Assembly (NCBI GenBank): GCA_020310875.1
Contig: CM035432.1
Span: 94,942,467-95,006,466 of the forward strand
Reading direction: 5' to 3'
Source of the DNA: Ceratopteris richardii
Taxonomy: Eukaryota > Streptophyta > Polypodiopsida > Polypodiales > Pteridaceae
DNA: 64,000 bases
In this document: piece by piece, positions 36,997-47,969 of the stretch
Layout of the letters: the number at the start of each line of letters is the position of its first letter
Numbering within the stretch: position 1 is the stretch's first letter
The notes under the pieces: model-generated
Database searches by the model: none
What the model was told of the DNA's origin: nothing
What the model saw: the letters and a program-made list of their open reading frames with translations, nothing else
Position numbers and translations under genes: made by a program

Positions 36997-37698
36997 TGTC
37001 ATGGACGAAGGAAACCATCCTGAACCTAAGATTCCATGTGAACCCTGTATCTCATGATTGGTTCAGAATTAGGAGAAACCAATGCTTCCATTGCGTCCGG
37101 AATGTGCCAAAACCCCAAGATCAACTGTCTATTCGCTGAATTCTGACATTGGGAGGTCTTGTTACAAATCGATGACATCATGATGACATCATCAGTTCGC
37201 AACCGCCTTGGGAACCGCCCTTGAAAACCTATATAAGGAGGGGTTGGCCACATTCATAATCAGTCTTGCCAATGCCAGTCTTGGGAGCTCAAGGAGTCGT
37301 GACCTCCAAGTAAGTACATTCAAGTTCCAGTTCAAGTTCTAGTCTTGTTTCTAGCTCTAGTCTTGTCTAGTCTTGTATTGTGGACATCCTTTCTTGTCCT
37401 ATTGTAATCTCGTAGTACGAGATCCTTTCTAGTTATTTCTTGTATCCAGTTCATATCCCTGAGGGGATTTCTTGTAATCGAGATATCTTGTTTCCTACCT
37501 ACGATCCCGGGTTGTGGGATCTCCTGTATCATCTCTAGTCGAGTTTTCCATACCTATTGGTCCCGGGTTGTGGGACATCTTGTATCGATCGTATATTCTT
37601 GTAGCATTTTCCCTTCGTGGGTATTCTTGTAATCAGAACTGTGTTTCCGAAATCTTGTCTTGTGTAGTCAGAGAGCACAATCTAGTGCTCCCCTGACA
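36997..37698 (+). mobile_element. Chromovirus 5' LTR
   Basis: 702 bp, TGTCATGG ... CCCTGACA, with terminal TGTCA/TGACA inversion. U3 holds two tgacatca motifs (37173-37180, 37184-37191) 11 bp apart and a TATA box at 37230-37236. Downstream, agtcttg-type words recur. Transcription is predicted to begin near 37262. Confidence 0.96.
37173..37236 (+). promoter_or_regulatory. Chromovirus LTR promoter: paired TGACATCA motifs and TATA box
   Basis: Two identical 8-mers TGACATCA one helical turn apart, resembling bZIP (TGACGTCA-type) sites, lie about 40-57 bp upstream of tatataa (37230-37236). The same arrangement is in the 3' LTR (42405-42468). Binding is inference; the TATA position is clear. Confidence 0.65.
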
Positions 37699-37700
37699 TT

Positions 37701-37711
37701 TTGGCAAGACT
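37701..37711 (+). other. Chromovirus primer binding site, probably self-primed
   Basis: The 11 bases TTGGCAAGACT start 2 nt after the 5' LTR. Their reverse complement AGTCTTGCCAA occurs at 37262-37272, 32 nt after the start of the TATA box, i.e. at the expected 5' end of the transcript. This is the layout of Tf1/sushi-type self-priming, where the RNA 5' end pairs with the PBS and primes minus-strand synthesis. The usual initiator-Met PBS (TGGTATCAGAGC) is absent. An unusual tRNA primer cannot be ruled out. Confidence 0.75.
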
Positions 37712-37735
37712 ATCTTCTATCCAAGACCAGACATC

Positions 37736-38719
37736 ATGGAGAACGCTTATGAACAGATCGTAGCATCACTTCAGAGTCTCCAACAACAAGTCGAAGACCT
37801 AAGTCGTCGACAGACACAAGTCGAGATGGGACATCCAGTGCATGTAGGTACACTCCTTCAAGAATTACAAGAACGAATCGGGAGTCTTCAAGCGAATCAA
37901 GGGAGTATTCAAGTGAACCAACGGCCCAGTACATCATTTGTGAAGGAACCCAAGATTTGCATGCCAGAAAAGTTCAATGGTGATCGTACAAAGTTTCGAG
38001 GATTCTTGCAACAAGTCAAATTGTACATTCGCATGCAGCCTGATAGATACCCTGATGATGCATCCAAGGTCGGTTTTATTGGAACCTTGCTCTATGGTCA
38101 AGCTTTATCATGGTTCGCCCCAATCTTGGAGAAGGATATGGCCGTACTTCATAATTATGAGGCATTTCTTGGAGAGCTTGTCGCCACATTTGGAGATGCA
38201 GACACGAGTCGAGTGGCAGAAACAAAACTTCGAAAGCTACGTCAAGGTAACCGCCCTGCCTCTACCTATGCATCAGAATTTAGGCAATTGATATGTGACC
38301 TCACTTGGCATGAAGATTATTTCATTAGCCAATTTAGATGGGGCTTAAGGGATGACGTGAAGGACCTTCTACTCACGATGCCAGAGGTGAAGACATTGAA
38401 TGAATACATCAACCAAGCCATTCAATGTGATAACCGTCTTTTTGAAAGGAAACAAGAAAAACAAGTAGAAGGAAGACCTCGCCAATGGAAACCTTTCCAG
38501 CCTACTCCTAGAGATGACACTATGCCCGAACCTATGCAGATAGATGTAACTAGGTTCCAGCCTCTAACACCACAAGAGAAACAAAGAAGGAGGGATAACA
38601 AATTATGTCTATATTGTGGAAACCCTGGCCACATTGCAGTTAATTGTCCCAACAAGAGAACAAACTCCAAAGTCGCAGCCACCCTTGTAGAGCAGGGAAA
38701 CGAGGAAGTCCAGTTGTAA
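37736..38719 (+). CDS. gag: Chromovirus Gag
   Basis: Structural capsid/nucleocapsid protein of 327 residues. It starts 37 nt after the LTR, so the leader is very short. An N-terminal coiled-coil-like stretch (about residues 1-60, [12 protein letters not shown]) is followed by the Ty3 gag core (about 80-240) and one zinc knuckle with C291, C294, H299, C304 ([14 protein letters not shown]). The frame is uninterrupted to the stop at 38717-38719. Its 3' end overlaps the pol frame by 76 nt and contains the proposed -1 slip site. The gag fragments at 9245-9448 and 12422-12990 are decayed relatives. Confidence 0.95.
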   Translation: MENAYEQIVASLQSLQQQVEDLSRRQTQVEMGHPVHVGTLLQELQERIGSLQANQGSIQVNQRPSTSFVKEPKICMPEKFNGDRTKFRGFLQQVKLYIRMQPDRYPDDASKVGFIGTLLYGQALSWFAPILEKDMAVLHNYEAFLGELVATFGDADTSRVAETKLRKLRQGNRPASTYASEFRQLICDLTWHEDYFISQFRWGLRDDVKDLLLTMPEVKTLNEYINQAIQCDNRLFERKQEKQVEGRPRQWKPFQPTPRDDTMPEPMQIDVTRFQPLTPQEKQRRRDNKLCLYCGNPGHIAVNCPNKRTNSKVAATLVEQGNEEVQL

Positions 38720-41700
38720 AAGAGACCATACAGCCGGACCATGATATACGAAAGGGTCTCATAATTCCATCCACACCCGTAGAAACATGTCTTGCCCCTG
38801 TCAAGTTAATCCTGTCTAAGAAGACCCTTTCCCTCATAGCTCTAGTAGATTCAGGAGCGTCCTCATGTTTCATTGATGAAGGACTCGTTAAGAAACATGG
38901 AATTCCAGTACTTCGAAAGAACAGACCAGTAGTAGCCGAAGTAGTAGATGGACGGCCTCTAGCATCGGGGAATATAACCATGGAAACCATACCACTAAGA
39001 GTACACCTTGGTGACCATGATTCACACATATGTTTCAATGTAATATCGAGTCCAGCAAATATGGTTATCATCGGAATGCCGTGGTTAAAGAAACATAATC
39101 CAGAAATTAATTGGGAAAAGAATAAAATCACCCGTCGAGATATCCAGAAGAACCCAACATATGTTGGAGCTAAAGCCTTCATACATGCAGTAAGGAAGGA
39201 ACCTACATATATGATCTATGCCATACCAGCTCAAGAATCCAAGAAAGATGATCCAGTACAGCTACCCAATCAGTACAACGGCTTTGAAGATGTTTTTGAA
39301 AAGAAGAATGCAGATATCCTTCCAGAGCATAGACCTTATGATTGTCCCATAGATCTTCAAGAGGGAACACAACCACCCTTTGGACCAATCTACAGACTAT
39401 CTCCAGAGGAACTTACAGAACTACGCAAGAACATTGATGAGAATCTAGCAAAGGGGTTTATCAAACACTCGAAGTCTCCAGCAGGAGCTCCTATTCTATT
39501 TGTAAAGAAGAAGGATGGGACTCTCCGGATGTGTGTAGATTATCGTGGATTGAACAAAGTCACTATAAAAAACAGATACCCTCTACCACTCATATCAGAG
39601 CTCTTGGAACGCCTTGGAAAAGCAAAATTCTTCACGAAAATTGATCTTCGAGGAGCTTACAACCTTGTCAGGATCAGAGAAGGAGACGAATGGAAGACAG
39701 CATTTCGAACAAGGTATGGGCATTTTGAATATGTAGTTATGCCCTTCGGTCTTACAAATGCTCCAGCTGTCTTCCAACATATGATGAATGATATTTTTCG
39801 AGAATATTTAGATGATTTTGTTGTAATATACCTTGATGATATCTTGATATTTTCAAAAAATCTAGAGGATCATGAAGATCATGTAAAGATAGTCCTAGAG
39901 AAACTAAGAGAAAAAGGATTGTATGCGAAATTGGAGAAGTGTTCTTTTCATAAGACAGAAGTGGAATTTTTAGGGTACATAGTATCAGATAAAGGAATTT
40001 TTATGGACCCTAAGAAGATTGAGACAATCCTTGATTGGCAACCACCTTCATGTGTTCGAGATGTACAATGTTTTTTGGGGTTTGCCAATTTCTATAGGAT
40101 ATTCATCAGAGATTACTCCAAGATAGTGACACCTCTTACCAAGCTTACAGGGAACTCCAAATTCTCATGGACCGAAGAAGCAGAGAAGGCCTTTCAGACC
40201 TTGAAATCAGCATTCACTACTGCTCCAATCCTAGTTCATCCTGATTCTAGTAAGCCCTTCTTCCTTGAGACAGATGCATCGGACTTTGCTCTAGGGGCCA
40301 TTCTTTCCCAATATGGAGATGATGGACAACTACATCCAGTTGCATATCATTCAAGGAAGTTTTCCCCTCCAGAAATTAATTATGAAATTCATGATAAAGA
40401 ACTCCTTGCCATAGTAGACGCGTTTGATACCTGGCGTCACCATCTAGAAGGAGCAGCTCATAAAGTCATTGTATATTCAGATCACAAGAACCTAGAGTAT
40501 TTTATGACCACCCGGATCCTCAATAGAAGGCAATCTCGATGGAGTAACTTTTTATCCAGATTCGACTTTGTCATCACATACCGTCCAGGACGTCATCAAT
40601 GTCAGTCAGATGCCCTATCCAGAAGATCTTACCTTGCACCAAAGAAGGGTGAAGAGGCCTTTGATCAACAAGAGAGTGTATTACTCAAGCCCGAGCATCT
40701 CCAGTTAGCAGCTATCTCTTCAAGCCATCATGAAGATTCAGCCTTGAATCAGTTGATCCGTGAGAATCTACCACAGGATGAATTGTTTTGTAACGTTAAG
40801 CAGAAAGCTCAAGAAGGAAAATTCCAAGAAGTAAACGAATTTCAGGAAAAGGATGGTTTACTACTCTATAAGAACCTATTGTATGTCCCTCCAGGAAAGC
40901 CCAGGATCCAAGTACTTCAACAACGCCATGACAACCTTGCAGCAGGACATTTTGGAGTAAATAAAACAATAGAACTCATATCAAGGGACTTTTGGTGGCC
41001 TCAGATGTGGAAGGAAGTCAAAGAATACATTCGAACCTGTGATACTTGCAATAGATCTAAGGTACCCCGACATAAACCTCATGGCCTCTTGCAACCTCTA
41101 CCTATTCCAGAAAGGCCATGGGCTTCATTGTCGATGGATTTCATCACAGATCTACCAAAGTCAGATAAGTATGATGCCATTCTTGTTATTGTGGATAGAT
41201 TTACAAAGATGGCACACTTCATTCCAACTACCAAGGCAATCACAGGTGCAGCCACTGCCAGACTTTTTCTTAGGTACATATTTAGGCTTCATGGATTGCC
41301 TGATGACATTGTCAGTGATCGAGGTCCACAGTTCATATCCAGCTTTTGGAACAGTCTTTGCAAGCTCCTTGGTGTTCAAGTTAAACTATCTACAGCAAAT
41401 CATCCACAGACTGATGGACAAACAGAACGAGTGAATCAAGTCCTGGAGCAATATCTCCGTTGCACTAGCAACTATCACCAAAATGACTGGTTTGAGTTGT
41501 TACCCTTTGCAGAGTTTGCCTATAACAATAGTGTTCATGCATCTACTAAGCAAACTCCCTTCTTTGCAAACTATGGACAACATCCAAGGATGGATATACA
41601 ACTCTCAAATCATGTCAAGAACCCAGCTGCCAGAGACAAGGCCCAGTACCTGATGGACATTCACAAAGAACTGAAGGAAGAGATCCATAAAGCTCAACAA

Positions 41701-42228
41701 CAATATAAGTACTATGCAGATCAACATCGTGTCCAGAATCCATCGTATCAAATTGGGGATAAAGTATGGTTACTCCGAAACAATTTACAAACTTCAAGGC
41801 CTTGTGCAAAGTTAGATCATCAAAAGTTTGGACCATTTACCATCTTGGCCAAGATTAATCCAGTCACCTTCAAACTCCAGTTACCGAGTACCATGAGAAT
41901 ACATCCAGTTTTCCATGTATCCATGTTGGAACCATATCAGATTTCACCATTGAGGGGGGAGAGACCTAGTCCTTCACCACCTATTGAGATTGATGATCAT
42001 GAAGAATTTGAAGTCGAGCATGTCCTAGATTCCAGAATATCCCGGGGAAGATTGGAATACCTTATTCATTGGAAAGGGTATGACATCAGTGATCGTACTT
42101 GGGAACCTGCAGAAAACCTTCAGAGAGCACCAATCAAGGTTCGAGAATTCCATAAGAAAAATCCAACGAAGCCGAGACCAGATAACATGACCGCTCCTCG
42201 TGGAACTCGTCGCTTGAGGGGGAGGTGA
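38644..42228 (+). CDS. pol: Chromovirus Pol (protease, RT, RNase H, integrase, chromodomain)
   Basis: 1194 codons, no stop, in the -1 frame relative to gag. The first ATG (38644) lies in the overlap, but expression is more likely as Gag-Pol by frameshift, so the true N-terminus in the fusion would be near residue 20. Protease LVDSGAS (Asp69). [12 protein letters not shown] near 330-340 and YLDD near 396-399. RNase [12 protein letters not shown] near 540. Integrase with an HHCC zinc module (about 755-800), catalytic Asp near 833 (MDFITDLP), Asp near 892 (SDRGPQF), Glu near 928. A C-terminal chromodomain (about 1119-1176, [14 protein letters not shown]) should steer integration to particular chromatin. 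All catalytic residues checked are present. Confidence 0.97.
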   Translation: MSQQENKLQSRSHPCRAGKRGSPVVKETIQPDHDIRKGLIIPSTPVETCLAPVKLILSKKTLSLIALVDSGASSCFIDEGLVKKHGIPVLRKNRPVVAEVVDGRPLASGNITMETIPLRVHLGDHDSHICFNVISSPANMVIIGMPWLKKHNPEINWEKNKITRRDIQKNPTYVGAKAFIHAVRKEPTYMIYAIPAQESKKDDPVQLPNQYNGFEDVFEKKNADILPEHRPYDCPIDLQEGTQPPFGPIYRLSPEELTELRKNIDENLAKGFIKHSKSPAGAPILFVKKKDGTLRMCVDYRGLNKVTIKNRYPLPLISELLERLGKAKFFTKIDLRGAYNLVRIREGDEWKTAFRTRYGHFEYVVMPFGLTNAPAVFQHMMNDIFREYLDDFVVIYLDDILIFSKNLEDHEDHVKIVLEKLREKGLYAKLEKCSFHKTEVEFLGYIVSDKGIFMDPKKIETILDWQPPSCVRDVQCFLGFANFYRIFIRDYSKIVTPLTKLTGNSKFSWTEEAEKAFQTLKSAFTTAPILVHPDSSKPFFLETDASDFALGAILSQYGDDGQLHPVAYHSRKFSPPEINYEIHDKELLAIVDAFDTWRHHLEGAAHKVIVYSDHKNLEYFMTTRILNRRQSRWSNFLSRFDFVITYRPGRHQCQSDALSRRSYLAPKKGEEAFDQQESVLLKPEHLQLAAISSSHHEDSALNQLIRENLPQDELFCNVKQKAQEGKFQEVNEFQEKDGLLLYKNLLYVPPGKPRIQVLQQRHDNLAAGHFGVNKTIELISRDFWWPQMWKEVKEYIRTCDTCNRSKVPRHKPHGLLQPLPIPERPWASLSMDFITDLPKSDKYDAILVIVDRFTKMAHFIPTTKAITGAATARLFLRYIFRLHGLPDDIVSDRGPQFISSFWNSLCKLLGVQVKLSTANHPQTDGQTERVNQVLEQYLRCTSNYHQNDWFELLPFAEFAYNNSVHASTKQTPFFANYGQHPRMDIQLSNHVKNPAARDKAQYLMDIHKELKEEIHKAQQQYKYYADQHRVQNPSYQIGDKVWLLRNNLQTSRPCAKLDHQKFGPFTILAKINPVTFKLQLPSTMRIHPVFHVSMLEPYQISPLRGERPSPSPPIEIDDHEEFEVEHVLDSRISRGRLEYLIHWKGYDISDRTWEPAENLQRAPIKVREFHKKNPTKPRPDNMTAPRGTRRLRGR
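38695..38701 (+). promoter_or_regulatory. Candidate -1 ribosomal frameshift site (G GGA AAC)
   Basis: In the gag-pol overlap the gag frame reads caG GGA AAC, the canonical X XXY YYZ phase. After a -1 slip the next codon (38701-38703, CGA) is in the pol frame, giving ...GKRGSPVV. A possible stem pairs gagacc (38722-38727) with ggtctc (38755-38760), about 20 nt downstream, further than the usual 5-9 nt spacer. The heptamer and phase are direct observations; activity is inference. Confidence 0.7.
42215..42228 (+). other. Chromovirus polypurine tract
   Basis: tgagggggaggtga directly before the 3' LTR; it overlaps the pol stop codon region. It is the expected plus-strand primer of reverse transcription. 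Confidence 0.88.
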
Positions 42229-42930
42229 TGTCATGGACGAAGGAAACCATCCTGAACCTAAGATTCCATGTGAACCCTGTATCTCATGATTGGTTCAGAA
42301 TTAGGAGAAACCAATGCTTCCATTGCGTCCGGAATGTGCCAAAACCCCAAGATCAACTGTCTATTCGCTGAATTCTGACATTGGGAGGTCTTGTTACAAA
42401 TCGATGACATCATGATGACATCATCAGTTCGCAACCGCCTTGGGAACCGCCCTTGAAAACCTATATAAGGAGGGGTTGGCCACATTCATAATCAGTCTTG
42501 CCAATGCCAGTCTTGGGAGCTCAAGGAGTCGTGACCTCCAAGTAAGTACATTCAAGTTCCAGTTCAAGTTCTAGTCTTGTTTCTAGCTCTAGTCTTGTCT
42601 AGTCTTGTATTGTGGACATCCTTTCTTGTCCTATTGTAATCTCGTAGTACGAGATCCTTTCTAGTTATTTCTTGTATCCAGTTCATATCCCTGAGGGGAT
42701 TTCTTGTAATCGAGATATCTTGTTTCCTACCTACGATCCCGGGTTGTGGGATCTCCTGTATCATCTCTAGTCGAGTTTTCCATACCTATTGGTCCCGGGT
42801 TGTGGGACATCTTGTATCGATCGTATATTCTTGTAGCATTTTCCCTTCGTGGGTATTCTTGTAATCAGAACTGTGTTTCCGAAATCTTGTCTTGTGTAGT
42901 CAGAGAGCACAATCTAGTGCTCCCCTGACA
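42229..42930 (+). mobile_element. Chromovirus 3' LTR
   Basis: 702 bp, identical by eye to 36997-37698, ending CCCTGACA before the atttg target duplication. Confidence 0.97.
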
Positions 42931-43639
42931 ATTTGAGGCTTTGAAACCAGTTTCGAAGTGATTGAATTTAGAAGTACTGGCGAAACAAAAAATACCAAGG
43001 CAATCCAGAAATTTGTTGAGAGACATTTCATCAGCATTCAAAATTAAATTAGTGTCATGAACAAACATTTGAAGACAAAGGGGGGATGGGGAATTAGGGA
43101 CTGAGATACCTTTTATGTCCCCACAAGAAATAGCATCCTTAACAAGCCACCCTAACACATCGCTAGCAATGGCAAACAACAAGGGAGTAAGAGCACAACC
43201 TTGCCTTATAGAACTAGCCAGCTTAAAAGGATCAGAGAGGTGGCCATTGGTGGCAACCCTAGACAAAGCATTTCCAAAGAAGGTGCTCACATACTTAATA
43301 AACCTTCTACCCAAACCCTGGTCATGCAAAGATTGCAGAATGAAGTCCCACTCAATCCTATCATAAGCCTTGTCAAAATCTATCTTAAGAAACTAAAAGT
43401 CTTGCCCTTTCTCACTAGCAAAGTCCATACCTTCCCAAAGAGAGATAATGGCATCAAGAATGAATCTGCCTTTGATGAAGCCTTTTTGTTTCCAGAGAAT
43501 GAAATGTGTCATCAATTGGCTAAGTCTTCTAGCAAGAGTGGAAGAAGAGATTTTGTATATAGTAATAAACATGTTATGGGCCACCAATTATTGAGGTCAT
43601 CTTTGTTCCCTCTCTTGTGAATCAGCCTAATCACCCTAG
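42931..43639 (-). pseudogene. LINE-a part 3: RT palm
   Basis: Minus strand. 42936-43329 encodes RT core motifs, SSIRQGCALTPLLFAIASD and, where FADD is expected, F-V-H-D-T, so the catalytic Asp pair is damaged. 43393-43587 supplies the preceding part (KGFIKGRFILDAIISLWEG) in another frame. The first 5 bp are the chromovirus target duplication. Confidence 0.85.
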
Positions 43640-43915
43640 TGTTAATGTTACAAGGGAGAAACCGTTTAGTAGAAACCTCTCCCCAAACCAAAAGAATGTA
43701 AGGAGTGAGAAAGTCATTCAAAATCATGAAGAACTCATTAGGTAAGCCAGAAATACCTGGAGATTTACAAGTTTTCAATTTATTGATGGTTTCTTTGATC
43801 TCATCGGTAGTGGGGGGCAGGTCCAAGATGGGAACCGGGCTCTCAAGGATCGTTTTATTCCTTTTCATGGCAATAGTGGATCTTTCTCTCTGGATGTCCT
43901 CCCGCCACTTGGGAG
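43640..43915 (-). repeat. 276-bp LINE-a segment, duplicate 1 (RT N-terminal part)
   Basis: Matches 47055-47330 over exactly 276 bp with about 7% differences. It encodes the RT entry (INKLKTCKSPGISGLPNEFF) on the minus strand. The copies sit on both sides of Copia-B2, like an oversized target duplication. Confidence 0.9.
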
Positions 43916-44142
43916 TGTTGGATTTAGACGTCTGCGGAAGCATGCGAACAGCAGAAGGAAGAAGAAGAAGCTTGGAGCACAACACACAATACTAAATGTA
44001 TTACTAGAGAATGTACAAAGATAAGTAGCCCTTTAGGGCAATAGGCATATATACAAGCTGGGGGAAAAAAACCTCCTAAAGAGGGAAAAAAGTGCCCCGG
44101 CGGTCCTAGAGTGTTCACACACATCACTACCTAAATATATCA
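43916..44142 (-). mobile_element. 3' LTR of Copia-B2
   Basis: 227-bp LTR, minus strand TGATATATTTA ... CCAACA, preceded (44143-44158) by a purine-rich tract (minus strand ccaggggggatttct). Same family as 9449-9674. Confidence 0.88.
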
Positions 44143-45640
44143 AGAAATCCCCCCTGGAAGTGATGCGATGAACAAGTAGCTAGCACTCATGTATAAGGAA
44201 GTGCCAAGCTATGTGGAAATCACTCCACAAAAGGAAGTAAGCCCAAAGCTTTGCGGAAAGCTTCAAACTTCTCCCTAGGCAGAGCCTTCATGAAAAGGTT
44301 TGCAATGTTCTCCTGTGTGGGCACATATGCCAAGCTGATCTCCCCAGCAGAGAACCTCTCCCTGACTTAATGATAATGCACCTCAATGTGCTTAATAGTG
44401 CCAGCATGGAACAAAGGGTTCCTCGCAACTGCCAATGCCCTCTGACTGTTAGTGAAGATGGTGGTGGCAGAAGAGTGACCAACACCCAAATCATCCATAA
44501 GGCGTCTGAGCCACACACACTCAAGAGTTTCTGTGAAAGCTACCCTATACTCAGCCTCACAAGTAGAAGTGGCCACAGTAGGCTGCTTCTTGCCCAACCA
44601 AGATATACATGAGCTGCCAAGCATGAAGCAAAAGCCACTAGTGGACACACGAGTGTCATAGCAACCAGCCCAATCAGAGCCAAAAAAAGCATGCAAATCT
44701 AGCGGTAGTGATCCCCCCTTGGGATAAAACAACCAAAGTAGCCGAGTACTAGTCAAGTAGCGAAAGATGCGCTTAACCGCCTACCAATGCTTGACTCCTC
44801 GGCAATGCATAAACCTGTTCATCTATGAGACAGCAAACTGAATATCTGGTCGAGTAATGCATAAGTAAATCAAGCATCCAACAGCCTCCTGATAGAGAAC
44901 AACATCAAATGCATCTCCAGCATCATGAAGACTCAAACCTAAACCTTTCTCCATAGGAGTGGCAATAGGCTTACAGTCTTCAAGGCCAAAACACAGCAAT
45001 AATGTGTCAATATATTTTGTTTGACACAAAGGCATTCCACCATCAACTTGCATAAACTGAATGCCCAAATAGTGATGCAAATGCCCCAAATCAGACATCT
45101 CAAATGAGGCATGCAAATCAGCCTTAAAATCAGCAATATGGTTCTCCATAGGACCAGTGAGCAACATGTTGTCAACATAGATAACAATGATCAGAAGCAC
45201 ATCATTAGCACTCTTAACATATAAGGTGCTGTCAGTTGGACTGTTCTCAAAACCATGTGCAATCAGATAGGCATGTATCTTCTCATACTAAGCACGTGGT
45301 GCTTGCTTTAAACCATATAATGCCTTCTTTAGCCTGTACACCTGGTTTTCATGCACTTTCTGCACAAAGCCACGGATCTGAAAAACATACACTTCTTCAT
45401 GCAAGTCACCATTCAGAAATGCAGTTTGAATGTCCAACTGATGTACATTCCAACCATGATGAGCTGCAAGTGCACAAATGCTCCGAACAGTAGTCATACG
45501 GCATGTAGGTGCAAAGGTCTCATCAAAATCAATGCCTCTTTCCTGCGCATAACCCTTTGCAACAAGCCTAGCCTTATACCTGTCAACTGTACCATCAAGT
45601 TTACGCTTTAGCTTGTATACTATGCCCATTCTTCTTCCTG
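44143..45640 (-). pseudogene. Copia-B2 RT-RNase H remnant
   Basis: Minus strand. RT begins at 45288-45629 (YKARLVAKGYAQERGIDFDE, QLDIQTAFLNGDL), continues at 44823-45200 (VIYVDNMLLTG, where the usual YVDD reads YVDN) and ends in RNase H at 44367-44756 (FFGSDWAGCYDTR, CEAEYRVAF). Frames are broken between these parts. Protease, integrase and the RT N-terminus are missing: gag runs straight into RT at about 45640. Confidence 0.87.
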
Positions 45641-46627
45641 CACAAGATTAGCAGACTCCATTTTTAGTGTAGAGGCTTTTGCAACAACCATTCCAGCCTC
45701 TTTCTTCTTTGCCTCTTTTGCAACCAGTTTTGGAGAGTTCTTTATGATATGATCATTCCCTTTACACTACTTACAGAACAATTTCTGCTTTTCTGATTTT
45801 TTCTCATCTTTGTCTTGGTTCTTCGAATGTGCAGCATTTGCAGATTTCTACTTACTAGTAGAAGAGCTCCATTTTCCTTTGCCCTTCTAACTAGCCATGA
45901 CAGCTTGATCTGCAACACGCATAATGGACCTTTTCTGCCTGGACTGATCTTCTTGTAACAGAACAGAGACTAACTCCTCAAATGACAAGGCATTTGGATT
46001 ACCTTTCATCATGAATCGAAGAGTAGAAGCGAAACTCTGATATGAATCAGGAAGACTATTCAGAACGGTCTGCACTAGTGAGCTATCTCGTATAACCTCA
46101 TCAGTAGAAATGAACTGCTCCTTCAAGTCTTTGATCTTTGTTAGAAAATTTTCCATAGAATCACCATCATTCATGTGCTCACTCTCCAACTGTTTTCGGA
46201 GGTAAGCAACAGGAGCCTCATTCCTAGCACGGTACAATGTGGTAAGTATATGCCAAGCATCCTTAGCTGTTCTGCAAGTGAGAATATGAGGAATAATGGC
46301 ATGTTGGACAGACAAAGCTATCAATGCATGTGCCTGGGCATCTTTGCCATCCCAACGAATTTTCTCTGCAATAGGTGTAGCAGAAACCGCAGCACGAATA
46401 GGAATATGCAGAATATCACCATCTTCGACACCTTCTGCATGAGCTTCAGTACATGCAGTTGTAATAGTTGCAGGTGTGATAGGACGTTTTTCGACACCCT
46501 GCACAATGCTCGAGAGTCCTTTTGCAAGCAACACATGTTGCATCATGTAAGCCCATAACGGGTTGTTGGTACCATCCAACTTATCCTCAACAACCAACAT
46601 ATGGAATACATCACTGCTTTCAGCCAT
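45641..46627 (-). pseudogene. Copia-B2 Gag
   Basis: Minus strand. 45887-46627 is an uninterrupted 246-codon gag (UBN2-like; LDGTNNPLWAYMM, DSYQSFASTLRFMMKGNPNA), longer than the matching frame of Copia-B. The zinc-knuckle end, 45641-45886, has stops. The deletion junction at about 45635-45645 reads ggaagaagaatgggc on the minus strand; Copia-B has ggaagaagaatgggt at the same gag position, so a few bases of homology may have guided the deletion. Confidence 0.85.
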
Positions 46628-46871
46628 GTCTAGTGACTAAAATACCTTGATGCAAAAAATTGACTCTATCTCAAAAAGTTGAACAGAACTGCCCTGACGA
46701 ATTCCATAGACTTGTAGCAGACTTCGAGATGCTTACACTAGTAAACAGAAACTGGTATATACCTTTGGCACAAAAAGATGAAATAGCCTACACAAGCACT
46801 GTGATAGTGTGTTCGATTCTAAGACTGCAAACGAAGGAGTGTCGATGGCGCCCTAGATGAAGCGACGACCT

Positions 46872-47054
46872 TCTCTGATACCAATTGTTGGAGTTAGACG
46901 TCTGTGGAAGCACGCGAACAACACAAGGAAGAAGAAGAATCTTGGAGCACAACACACAATACTGAATGTATTACTAGAGAATGTACAAAGATAAGTATCC
47001 CATTAGGGCAATAGGTGTATATACAAGCCGGGGAAAAAAACCTCCTAAAGAGGG
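46872..47054 (-). mobile_element. Copia-B2 PBS and truncated 5' LTR
   Basis: The PBS (minus strand attggtatcagaga, 46872-46885) follows the LTR end CCAACA at 46886. The LTR runs only to 47054 (169 bp): its first ~58 bp, present in all other copies, are missing. Beyond it LINE-a resumes at once with the second 276-bp copy. Confidence 0.87.
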
Positions 47055-47969
47055 TGTTAATGTTACAAGGGAGAAACCCTTTACTAGAAACCTCTCCCCA
47101 AACCAAAAGAATGTAAGGAGTGAGAAAGTCATTCAAAATCATGAAGAACTCATTAGATAAGCAATAAATACCTGGAGATTTACAGGCTTTCAATTTATTG
47201 ATGGTTTCTATGATCTCACCGACAGTGAGGGACAGGTCCAAGATGGGAACCGGGCTCTCAAGAATCATTTTATTCCTTTTCATGGCAATAGTGGCTTTGG
47301 CCCTCTGGATGTCCTCCCGCCACTTGGGAGACACAAAGAAAGCATCCATAAAGAAGCTTTTAGCCTCTTGTAAAGTCTCCTCAATGCTGATAGTAAACCC
47401 ACCATCCTTTTTTAATTAGAGGGACCGAATCCCTAATTTTCCTTCTTTTCAAGAGTGTCTAGCTTCAAGATACCTCTCCTTGCGAAATCTCAGCGAAACA
47501 TCAATATAATCCTAAGAATCAACATCTAGGGTTTTGAAATTATTCAAAAGAGAGTCCCTTCTCTGAGCTCTAATGGCTTTGGCTTGTGTCTTGTGCTGAG
47601 TGAACAAAACTTGGATATCTCTAACAGCCCTTTCCAAGGCATGAGTAGGGGAGAGAGATGTGCTTAAGTGAGGAGAGGTAATGTCTTTAGTTCTAGTCAT
47701 TATGCAAGGCAATCTAAGAAGGTTAATGTCTATGTGGGATCAACCTGATCTGTAAGTAGGATTACCCTTGCTAAAAGGCATGTAGAGAGGTTTATGGTCA
47801 GACACTAACAGACAATGATCAATTTTAGCACTTATATCCCAACAATCACGAATGAAGGAAAAATTCGCATAACACCTATCTAACCTACCCGATCTATAAC
47901 TAGAACTAGCTTTTGTTAGACCAAGTGAATCTAGAGTTATGAGAAATGTTAAAAAGATCATGAGCATTA
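47055..47969 (-). pseudogene. LINE-a part 2: endonuclease C-terminus to RT entry, with 276-bp duplicate 2
   Basis: Minus strand. 47740-47969 holds the endonuclease end (GRLDRCYAN, LVSDHKPLYMPF; the SDH triad motif is present), then a linker with 47512-47712 in another frame, then the RT start (47055-47330), which is duplicated at 43640-43915. At least one frameshift lies between the two endonuclease halves. The last 5 bp (catta, 47965-47969) are the left target duplication of Copia-A2. Confidence 0.85.

Larger units (their letters stand above)
36992..42935 (+). mobile_element. Intact Ty3 chromovirus with 5-bp target duplication
   Basis: Complete LTR retrotransposon of 5934 bp (36997-42930) flanked by the direct 5-mer atttg (36992-36996 and 42931-42935). 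The two 702-bp LTRs are identical as far as I can read. Order: LTR, PBS, gag, pol (protease, RT, RNase H, integrase, chromodomain), polypurine tract, LTR. Open gag and pol and identical LTRs point to very recent insertion and possible activity. It lies inside LINE-a in the opposite orientation. Confidence 0.97.

Noticed and set aside
37026..37532. Open frames inside the chromovirus LTRs, present in both LTRs
   Set aside because: Their repetition follows from LTR identity; there is no known protein and they overlap promoter sequence on the opposite strand.
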